Assembly (NCBI GenBank): GCA_963801255.1 | Contig: CAWDEC010000020.1 | Span: forward strand, 1 to 64,000 | Length of the DNA stretch: 64,000 nucleotides | Reading direction: 5' to 3' | Source of the DNA: JAICXG01 sp963801255 | Lineage (GTDB): Bacteria; Verrucomicrobiota; Verrucomicrobiia; Chthoniobacterales; UBA10450 | Translations under genes and position numbers: made by a program | The notes under the pieces: model-generated | The model's database searches: none | What the model was told of the DNA's origin: nothing | What the model saw: the letters and a program-made list of their open reading frames with translations, nothing else | Shown: one piece after another, positions 55,696 through 62,631 of the stretch | How positions within the stretch are numbered: the first letter of the stretch is position 1 | Layout of the letters: every line of letters starts with the position of its first letter

Positions 55696-56484
55696 CTAAA
55701 TTTCTTTCCACTCAGAACAATCCCACCCCAGCAGGGATTCGAGTCGGGCAATATCCTCCCTGTAAAACTCGTAGATCTGCCGTCTCTCCTCGGCGCTTAT
55801 TTTTCTTTCATAGGCAATTCGATTTTGCTCCCTGTTTTTTACTCTCACCAGCGGTTTTACGCGAAGGAAACCGAAAACTTCATTTAAAACCTCCAAGGTC
55901 CTTCGTCGAAAGTCGTCGAATTTGATGACGTGAACCTGCTCTCGCGGAAAGAAGCGAAAGACCCGTTCAATCTGCTCGGAATAGAAGCCACGGTCGAGAT
56001 AGGAGGTTCGTCGCAATTGCAAAGGTGCCACGTTTCTTGCCCGGCTCTTTTCGGCGGCAATCGCTTCGAGAAAACCAAGTTCCTCCTGATTGCGCTCACG
56101 ATACATATTCCAGTGCGAGAAAGCACGATCCATTGGATTTCGCAGTAGCACGATGAGTTTGATACCGGAATGATAGTTTCGAATTCGTTCGATGGCGGGT
56201 TTCCAATAGGTGTAGATTGGGGTGCACGAGCCCGTTATGAGGGAATTGCGCTTGAGGCGGATTCCTTCGTGCAAAATGCCGTAATTAACTTTTCCGGCGA
56301 ACCGCTGCTCATCGTCAAAAAAGTGGCGGCGCGGATGATCAATCATGTGCGCCTCCTCGCTGTGCGCCATGCTGATGTTTGGATGTTGATCGAGATGGTA
56401 ATGGAGGGCACTCGTCCCGCCTTTCTGGACACCGGCGATGATAAAGTCCAGCCTCTCTATTTTGCCTTTTCTCGGTCGAAGCAT
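55696..56484 (-). CDS. PAPS-dependent sulfotransferase
   Basis: A 262-residue protein. The 5'-phosphosulfate loop is AGVQKGGTSALHYHL (about 17-31) and the 3'-phosphate site is VLLRNPMDRAFSHWNMY (about 111-127), both diagnostic of the sulfotransferase fold of the heparan/NDST type. It transfers sulfate from PAPS to a carbohydrate or similar acceptor. The acceptor here is unknown; an exopolysaccharide is plausible. It follows the methyltransferase gene on the same strand (63-bp gap). No motif copy is present. Confidence 0.85.
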   Translation of the reverse strand: MLRPRKGKIERLDFIIAGVQKGGTSALHYHLDQHPNISMAHSEEAHMIDHPRRHFFDDEQRFAGKVNYGILHEGIRLKRNSLITGSCTPIYTYWKPAIERIRNYHSGIKLIVLLRNPMDRAFSHWNMYRERNQEELGFLEAIAAEKSRARNVAPLQLRRTSYLDRGFYSEQIERVFRFFPREQVHVIKFDDFRRRTLEVLNEVFGFLRVKPLVRVKNREQNRIAYERKISAEERRQIYEFYREDIARLESLLGWDCSEWKEI

Positions 56485-56547
56485 AATCCAAACTCTGTAA
56501 TCCGCTGTGCTGTCCCTGCAGGTACAAGGATTAGATCGGCGCAGCCG

Positions 56548-57267
56548 TCAATCATTGCTTGGGGCGGAAAAGAGCACATGCCCACGCTCCACCCGCCCTC
56601 CATGTCGGAGAATTACCTTAAGAATTTCGGGCGTATAGTAATGCCCATGGTAGGCGGCGTTAAGTTCAAAAAAAATTCGACCTCCCGGATTCAGACGTTG
56701 CTTTAGGTCGCTCAGGAAAAAATTCCAATCTTGCTCATCCCATCGCCAGGTATCTTCCCGGCCACCATGAAACGCTGTGGCGAAGGCAGTGATGAGATCA
56801 AACTTTCGTCCCAACTCAGGAAGCTTTGTCTGATTTCTGATTTCATAGATAATGCGGTGGACGCCTAGAAGTTCGACGAGCCGCTCGAAGAGAGGAATGC
56901 CACCGACGTCGAGCCCAAGGCTATGATGGCCGAGGGACTGAGCAACAAAAAGAAAGAAGCCGCCACCGCAGCCTAAATCCAAGATCTCCAAGGGCTGAAC
57001 ACGGTGAAGATTCAAGTCCTGCGCTCGTTGGATGTTTTGACGCAAATGCTTCTTTACGTCGAGGTACTTGGCATAGTGCCGCCACAAGCTCGGCGAGTCC
57101 ACAGGCGGGGGGCCGTAGCGTGTCTGAAGCTCCCGCAATTGGTTTTGGTCGATCTGTGCGAACAAGGGCTTGAGCCGCACGGGATGCAGCCGCCGTCTCA
57201 ATCGACGCCAGGCACGCCGATAAGTGAGTGGTCGACCGACCTTCGCAATCGATTCCGATAACTTCAA
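56548..57267 (-). CDS. SAM-dependent methyltransferase
   Basis: A 239-residue protein. An N-terminal basic helical region (about 1-85) precedes the class I methyltransferase core. Motif I is ILDLGCGGGFFLFVAQSLG, followed by SLGLDV, and motif IV is DLITAFATAFHGG. The end contains PGGRIFFELN, typical after motif VI. The substrate cannot be predicted. It may work with the adjacent sulfotransferase on one glycan or lipid. Confidence 0.75.
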   Translation of the reverse strand: MKLSESIAKVGRPLTYRRAWRRLRRRLHPVRLKPLFAQIDQNQLRELQTRYGPPPVDSPSLWRHYAKYLDVKKHLRQNIQRAQDLNLHRVQPLEILDLGCGGGFFLFVAQSLGHHSLGLDVGGIPLFERLVELLGVHRIIYEIRNQTKLPELGRKFDLITAFATAFHGGREDTWRWDEQDWNFFLSDLKQRLNPGGRIFFELNAAYHGHYYTPEILKVILRHGGRVERGHVLFSAPSND

Positions 57268-57624
57268 CGATTAACCTCAGCAGCTGGATGATGGTGACGG
57301 GCTGCAATCTATCATTTTCGAACTGAGCATCGCATACCGAAGAAATAAAAAATGCCAACGATTTTCCGGATATTTATTTCATCCCCCTTTAGCCAGGAAG
57401 CCGCCCCATCGAATCTGTAAGCAGTGGCGAGAGAACGACACACAAGAAAGTATTCCTGGTAGTTTGCGATCATCCTGAGGACGTCCAGAGCGGCTTGATC
57501 GAGGCTTATTCGAGGCCGTTGCGACGTGTCTCAGCTCCTTGCGTGGGGACCGCATAAAGCGGTCAGGTGGGACAATGGCGCCCCCTGGCACGAACGCTGC
57601 TGATTATAAAAATCATAACTCGCC
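57268..57624. other. 357-bp divergent intergenic region
   Basis: No credible gene was found between the divergent methyltransferase and transglutaminase-like genes. The only structure noted is the TATAAA and inverted repeat at its right end (57605-57633). Confidence 0.45.
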
Positions 57625-57633
57625 ATGATTTTT
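57608..57633 (+). promoter_or_regulatory. Inverted repeat covering a start codon
   Basis: AAAAATCAT, eight bases, ATGATTTTT: a perfect 9-bp inverted repeat whose right arm contains the ATG (57625) of the transglutaminase-like gene. Its left arm overlaps a -10-like TATAAA (57605-57610). It could be an operator or an mRNA hairpin hiding the start. Confidence 0.45.
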
Positions 57634-58203
57634 GTCAGCATTAATCCTTTTGCGCTTAAGCGCTTCTTTTTCTTCCTGCTCGCCGCTATTGGTCTCTCTT
57701 GTCTCTCTTGTTTTGGACAATCCGTCCTTCTTAGCGTGAAAAACACCCCGTATGATCGCCAGATGACCCGAATTCGCCCCTTCCTCAGTGCGGTTCAGGC
57801 TCGCCCGACCGAAGACCTTTCGCTAGGCTTGGTAAATCTCTGGATGGGCAATCTGCGCTGCATCCCATATGGTTTCACTCCCGAATGGAAGACACCTGAG
57901 GAGACCGAGTCCGGAGCGCCGGCGGACTGCAAGGCAAAAGCGATCGCCCTTTATGAGCGCATGCAAGCTCAAGGGGCAAAGAATCTGCGGCTGATCATCG
58001 GGAAGCGTACTCCCCGGAGTCGCTCGACACATGCCTGGCTGGAATGGGATACAGCAGCCGGCAACTATGTCCTTGATCCAACATTCAATTGGCGAGCGTG
58101 CCGTATCGAAGATCTCAGCCGGGGGGATTACGTGGCGTTTTTCGCCTTCGAAGGCGAGAAAAAATACCGCGTCACCCAGACGTCGCTGGTCGCTCAAAAC
58201 TAG
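57625..58203 (+). CDS. Secreted transglutaminase-like protein
   Basis: A 192-residue protein with a hydrophobic signal segment (about 11-31). The Cys-His-Asp triad of the transglutaminase/papain fold is visible: Cys in APADCKAKAIALYE, His in STHAWLEWDT and Asp in YVLDPTFNW. Such bacterial proteins act as peptidases or amidases on envelope targets. No partner is evident. The gene is about 260 bp upstream of a second secreted protein on the same strand. Confidence 0.7.
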   Translation: MIFVSINPFALKRFFFFLLAAIGLSCLSCFGQSVLLSVKNTPYDRQMTRIRPFLSAVQARPTEDLSLGLVNLWMGNLRCIPYGFTPEWKTPEETESGAPADCKAKAIALYERMQAQGAKNLRLIIGKRTPRSRSTHAWLEWDTAAGNYVLDPTFNWRACRIEDLSRGDYVAFFAFEGEKKYRVTQTSLVAQN

Positions 58204-58461
58204 CTTAGATTGCGCCTGGTTTTTAGGCGGCCTACTCTATTCCATCATCCTGGCGAAGGCGCGAGTCGCCGCAGGGTATCGTTGCCTGACGATCCGCCTT
58301 TGGAAGTGGAGGGGGGTGATTTTAAGCCTTTGGAATTCGACGAGCCACGTTGCCACATGTTTCGTTGGAACGTTGGAAGAAATCTTGCATTGTTGTCGAG
58401 ATTTTGATTGCCAAGAAACGCGCGATTTTCTAGGCTAGTTTTTTGCAGATATGGAAATTAT

Positions 58462-59835
58462 ATGAAGACGCTTCCCTTTTCCCACTATTCCAAATGGTTC
58501 GCCTTCTCGCTTATTGCCGCCACACCTTCGCTGGCGGTTTGTGCTGATATTGTGCTTCAGAAGGCACCGCCACTTACCGTGCGTCAGGCACCGGCGTATC
58601 CGGAAAATTTGGCGCGATATCACTTCGGCGCCGATGTGAAGGCCATGCCGCAGAGCGTCCCACTTACGAAACTGCAACTGAGTTCTTATTCTCAGGATAA
58701 CAATACTTCGGAGGCGGCTTTACTATGCGACGATCCTACGACTGGCTACGAACTGCCGCTCGGCCCGTCAAGCCTTTTCGTCTCTCTAGCCAGCATCGAG
58801 AACATCGAAAGTCTTTCGTTTCTCAATCGCGGTGCGGTGGGGGACTACACGATTGCGGTCTCGAACGCAGACGTCCCCGCAAATAGTCCAGAATGGCGAA
58901 CGGTCGGTAAAGGCACGATTGTGGACGGAGCGGTTTCGCCAAAGGTCGGTCCCGGCGAAGCCAAATACATTAAAGTCGACTTTAAGCTAACGAACCCCGG
59001 CCGGATTGCGTCCTTTGGAGTGTATGCGACCCCGGCGCTTTCTGACTTTACAATGCCGCGGCCGCGCAAAGTGTCCTTTGCCGAGAGTTCCTCCAGCTTC
59101 GCTCTGATCAATTTCAACTTCAGCGACCTGCATGCGCGGGCCCGCGGACTTTATGTCAGCTCGGGTGAATCGGATCAGGTTAACAACATGATCGATGATC
59201 AGCCGGCGACCGTTTATAATTTTGCTTCCGGTGACGCGGCGCCCGTAGCTGTGATCGATCTTGGGCGGGAGCGTAACGTTAGCCGTATGGCGGCCATTTA
59301 CGCGCAACAATCAGGCACGGTCGATTTTTATGTTCTGCGCAGCTTGCCTGGTGGTTTGCCAGCCGAGCAATCGAGCATGCAGCCAATCTCAAACGTGGGC
59401 CAGCGCGTCGATTTGCCCGTCGCCTTAAAGCTCGGTGAGCAGGATCTGGCAAATTTGAAGCCGGTTGGATCGGTCGTCAGTACCGGTGAAGGCCACGCTT
59501 CAATTGATTTTCCGGCGGTGACTGGCCGCTACATCATGCTCAAGTGGCACCCAACCAGCATGAATGAAGCTTTCTCTGTTGCCCAGGTTGCGGCATTCGG
59601 ACCTTCTAAAGCTAGCGCGACCAATCCGGCCGGTGAGGAGCAACCGGCTGCGGTTAATGACGGCAAGCAGGCTTTCGACGGCAAGAGTACCTTGGATGGC
59701 AAAGAAGCGTTGGCCGAGGGACCGGAACCACTGGCCGAAGGGCCTGCGGAAGGTCCGCCGCCTTCTCTGCCGCCGGGGGTTCCATTCAACTTTATTCCAG
59801 AGGTTCCACCGGTCGTCACTCCGGTTAGTCTCTGA
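58462..59835 (+). CDS. Secreted protein with discoidin-like domains
   Basis: ATG 58462 begins a 457-residue protein with signal peptide (KWFAFSLIAATPSLAVCA). Two beta-sandwich regions resembling F5/8-type-C (discoidin) domains follow (about 60-195 and 205-380; LQLSSYSQDNNTSEAALLCD, VSSGESDQVNNMIDDQPATV, GRYIMLKWHPTSMNEAFSVA). The tail is low complexity, with repeated DGK (about 408-425) and LAEGP/AEGP units, then proline-rich sequence. It probably binds a surface carbohydrate or protein. No enzyme domain is seen. An earlier in-frame start at 58408 is less likely. Confidence 0.6.
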   Translation: MKTLPFSHYSKWFAFSLIAATPSLAVCADIVLQKAPPLTVRQAPAYPENLARYHFGADVKAMPQSVPLTKLQLSSYSQDNNTSEAALLCDDPTTGYELPLGPSSLFVSLASIENIESLSFLNRGAVGDYTIAVSNADVPANSPEWRTVGKGTIVDGAVSPKVGPGEAKYIKVDFKLTNPGRIASFGVYATPALSDFTMPRPRKVSFAESSSSFALINFNFSDLHARARGLYVSSGESDQVNNMIDDQPATVYNFASGDAAPVAVIDLGRERNVSRMAAIYAQQSGTVDFYVLRSLPGGLPAEQSSMQPISNVGQRVDLPVALKLGEQDLANLKPVGSVVSTGEGHASIDFPAVTGRYIMLKWHPTSMNEAFSVAQVAAFGPSKASATNPAGEEQPAAVNDGKQAFDGKSTLDGKEALAEGPEPLAEGPAEGPPPSLPPGVPFNFIPEVPPVVTPVSL

Positions 59836-59976
59836 TCGTTAAGCCAACTTCGACTGCGAGGGCCCGCCCACTGACGTTACACGCCGGTTGGCGGGTTTCG
59901 CGCTTTGGCGGCTGAGGACGGGAAGAATGGATCTGCCGATTTACAGGCCCCGTCAAAAGTATGCTGGCGCCCTCGG

Positions 59977-60606
59977 CTATTCGGCGGCAGCTCGGGATGG
60001 AGGTGGCTCCTGGCCGAGAGGCTCTCCGACGGAGTAACGAGTGAAACGCCGGATGACGATGTTTTCACCGATCTCAGCGATTTTTGACGCGACCAGTTCT
60101 TTGATTGTCTGGTCGGGATTTTTGATAAAGCCTTGTTCGAGCAGACAAACGGTGCTGTAAAATTTATCGAGTTTTCCTTCGACGATTTTAGTCATCACAT
60201 TTTCCGGCTTGCCTTTCATCTGCGCGGCATAGATAGCCCGTTCAGATTCAACCAAAGCTGCAGGCACTTCATCGCGGCTTACATAGAGGGGCTGAGCAGC
60301 GGCGATATGCAGTGTGATGTCTTTCACGAAAGCGCGAAAGCCTTCGTTCTTGGCTACGAAATCGGTCTCGCAATTGACCTCAACCAGAACGCCCACTTTG
60401 CCTTGGAGGTGAATATAGGAAGCAACGATGCCTTCCTTGGTCGCGCGTGAAGACTTCTTGTTCGCGCTTGCGATCCCTTTGGTGCGAAGGAGCGTTTCGG
60501 CTTTATCGAGGTCCCCGCCCGCTTCGGCCAGCGCGCGTTTGCAGTCCATAAAACCCGCGTTGGTTTTCTCGCGCAGTTGTTTAACGGTCTGAGGATTAAT
60601 TTCCAT
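59977..60606 (-). CDS. tsf: Elongation factor Ts
   Basis: A 209-residue protein, the short EF-Ts type. It has the N-terminal UBA-like domain (VKQLREKTNAGFMDCKRALA), the TDFVAKN core motif in VEVNCETDFVAKNEGF, and one C-terminal subdomain with YAAQMKGKPENVMTKIVEGK. It recycles EF-Tu-GDP. The gene order rpsB-tsf on one strand, with a 94-bp gap, is the usual bacterial one. The last about 15 residues (GEPLGQEPPPSRAAAE) form a variable tail. Confidence 0.95.
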   Translation of the reverse strand: MEINPQTVKQLREKTNAGFMDCKRALAEAGGDLDKAETLLRTKGIASANKKSSRATKEGIVASYIHLQGKVGVLVEVNCETDFVAKNEGFRAFVKDITLHIAAAQPLYVSRDEVPAALVESERAIYAAQMKGKPENVMTKIVEGKLDKFYSTVCLLEQGFIKNPDQTIKELVASKIAEIGENIVIRRFTRYSVGEPLGQEPPPSRAAAE

Positions 60607-60700
60607 GGATGAAAAAAGGTAAGATTTGTTGGTTGAGAAGTTGAGCGAAAACAGAGTCCGAGTCTCTCAACCCTCGACCAGCGACTCTCCAGTTCCGCCG

Positions 60701-61432
60701 TTAGGCGGAGACGCCGGCCATCTCGACTTCTGCACGCAGCCGCGCTTCGCTGCTGGCCGATACGATCGCGTCGACGAGTTTTTGTAGCATTACGCGAATG
60801 GCGCGAATCGCGTCGTCGTTCCCTGGGATTGGAAAGTCGATAATCTCGGGATCGGCATTTGTGTCGACGATCGCGACCGTTTTAATGCCGAGGCGTCGGG
60901 CTTCATTGACTGCGTTCTGCTCGCGCGTCGTATCAATGATGATAAGCGCGTCCGGAAGCTGGCTCATCTCAAGGATGCCTTCGAGATTGCGCCGCAGTTT
61001 CGCCGCTTCGCGATTGAGGGCGGCCAGCTCCTGTTTGCCCATTTTCTTGTAATCGGGCGATGCTTCAATTTGCTCGATGAATTTCAGGCGACCGATGCTT
61101 TTCCGAATCGTACTGAGATTAGTCAACGTACCTCCGAGCCAGCGTTGATTGACGTAGAATTGACCGCAGGCCAGGGCCGCTTCCTTGACCGCTTCCTGCG
61201 CTTGCTTCTTGCAGCCAACAAAAAGAATCTTTCCTCCACGCTGCGCCACTTCCTGGAGAAAATCGGTCGCGCGCTGCAACTGTTTCACCGTCTCATCGAG
61301 GTTGATGAGGTAGATCGCGTTGCGCCGCTCGAAGATGAAGGGCTTCATCTTCGGGTTCCAGCGTTTGGTCTGATGGCCAAAATGGACTCCCGCTTCAAGC
61401 AGTTCGGGAACAAGTTCAACGGTATTTGCCAT
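60701..61432 (-). CDS. rpsB: Ribosomal protein uS2
   Basis: A 243-residue protein from ATG 61432 (MANTVELVPELLEAGVHFGH); an upstream ATG at 61459 is less likely. Conserved segments are HQTKRWNPKMKPFIFERRN, WLGGTLTNLSTIRKSI, DALIIIDTTREQNAV, VDTNADPEIIDFPIPGNDDA and AIRVM. It binds the small subunit near the head-body junction. It is the first gene of the rpsB-tsf operon. Confidence 0.96.
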   Translation of the reverse strand: MANTVELVPELLEAGVHFGHQTKRWNPKMKPFIFERRNAIYLINLDETVKQLQRATDFLQEVAQRGGKILFVGCKKQAQEAVKEAALACGQFYVNQRWLGGTLTNLSTIRKSIGRLKFIEQIEASPDYKKMGKQELAALNREAAKLRRNLEGILEMSQLPDALIIIDTTREQNAVNEARRLGIKTVAIVDTNADPEIIDFPIPGNDDAIRAIRVMLQKLVDAIVSASSEARLRAEVEMAGVSA

Positions 61433-61601
61433 AGGTAAAAGCCGCCAGCCGACTGGCACAGCGGGGGCGGGAAGATGCTACAGCAGTAGAGATTCGGCAA
61501 CCGTCAATTTCGGCAATGAGGATTGAGGCCCGAGGACGGCGAACGAGATCAACAGCGAAGCCCAAGTTGACCGTGAAAATCTATCTCAATTTGAGCCTGG
61601 A

Positions 61602-62084
61602 TTACCACTCGGAATTGCTGTCGCTGATCAACTGCTGAAGTATGGGGAAACGCATCTCGCCATAATCCAACGCGTAGTGAAGATCACCGCCTTTGAAGAT
61701 CCAGGTTGTCGGAATCCAGCTCACCGGCAGCCCCGCAAATTGCCTGATGCGATCGGCGCCCCGCGGGCCCGGATCTGCCAGGATTGTCACGTTAGGCTCA
61801 TTCGTTAGGCCATAGCTGGCCAGAAGAGCTCGACCGTCATCGCCGCTGTTCCAGACTGAGACGAAGTAAAACTTCACCGCTGGATTGTCTTTCACTGTCT
61901 TGGTCCAACCGCCGCTTTTTAGTTCGGATTTGCAATTGCCACACCACGGCGCCCAGAGGTGAACCACCGTGAGAGTGGGAGCTTTGATCGCCTCAGTGAC
62001 TTGTTGCTCGGTCGGGGATGCACCCTGCGCAGTCACTGAGAGAAACACCGCGGCAAAAACGGCACTGAAGAGATGCTTTGTCAT
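61602..62084 (-). CDS. Secreted thioredoxin-like protein
   Basis: A 160-residue protein with a signal peptide (KHLFSAVFAAVFLSVTAQGA) and a thioredoxin fold. The active site is WAPWCGNCKSEL (CGNC) and the cis-Pro region is VSWIPTTWIFKGG. It should act in the periplasm as a TlpA/ResA-like reductant or carrier. Cytochrome maturation or oxidative protein folding are the usual roles, but no such partner lies nearby. A TCGTTAGGC motif at 61802 encodes L-T. Confidence 0.8.
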   Translation of the reverse strand: MTKHLFSAVFAAVFLSVTAQGASPTEQQVTEAIKAPTLTVVHLWAPWCGNCKSELKSGGWTKTVKDNPAVKFYFVSVWNSGDDGRALLASYGLTNEPNVTILADPGPRGADRIRQFAGLPVSWIPTTWIFKGGDLHYALDYGEMRFPILQQLISDSNSEW

Positions 62085-62123
62085 TCGTTTGAAATTGCCC
62101 TGACCCCGTCGGTAACAACCCGA

Positions 62124-62462
62124 TCAGTCGAATTCCGGATTTGATTGCAGCCAACTCGCCTCAGGCTTCAGGCCTTTCGCGATTGCCGCATTGTAAACGC
62201 ATACAAGTCCACTCACCACGCTTTGCAGGGCCTCGCCATCCTCCGTCTGCTCTTCGCAGGCGGCTTGCTCCTGCTTGTCCAGGCCGGGAACCGAAATGAA
62301 ATGACTTTGCCTTACAACCACTGTGCTGGAGTGAATGCCGCCATACAGGCGGAGCGTAATTCCGACGGGAATATCCCGCAGGTGAAACTTAAATTCCGAT
62401 CGAAAAGACATCGGCTCGCGAATCGCCGGGTCGGTCATTGCCTCGCTGGTGCTCCAACTCAT
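62124..62462 (-). CDS. Hypothetical protein
   Basis: A 112-residue frame with protein-like sequence (FKFHLRDIPVGITLRLYGGI, then VPGLDKQEQAACEEQTEDGE and GLKPEASWLQSNPEFD). There are no membrane helices or recognised domains. A start at 62411 is also possible. An overlapping opposite frame (62145-62480) is less convincing. The gene diverges from rpsA. Confidence 0.5.
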   Translation of the reverse strand: MSWSTSEAMTDPAIREPMSFRSEFKFHLRDIPVGITLRLYGGIHSSTVVVRQSHFISVPGLDKQEQAACEEQTEDGEALQSVVSGLVCVYNAAIAKGLKPEASWLQSNPEFD

Positions 62463-62631
62463 AAGTGCGCAAAACTATAGGCGGCAGGATGGGGGATCAA
62501 ACTCATTCTGGCTCGCAGTTGACCCCGCCCGAGAACGTTGCTACTTTCCCTCCCTTTTCCGCGGGGACAGCGAGCGAGGAACGCCGCTGCTTTCAAACAG
62601 CCAGCCCGCCACCAAGAGAGTCTACACCGAT

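Noticed and set aside
62145..62480. Plus-strand 111-codon frame opposite the 62124-62462 gene
   Set aside because: It is less protein-like and there is no ribosome site; the minus-strand frame was preferred, though neither is certain.
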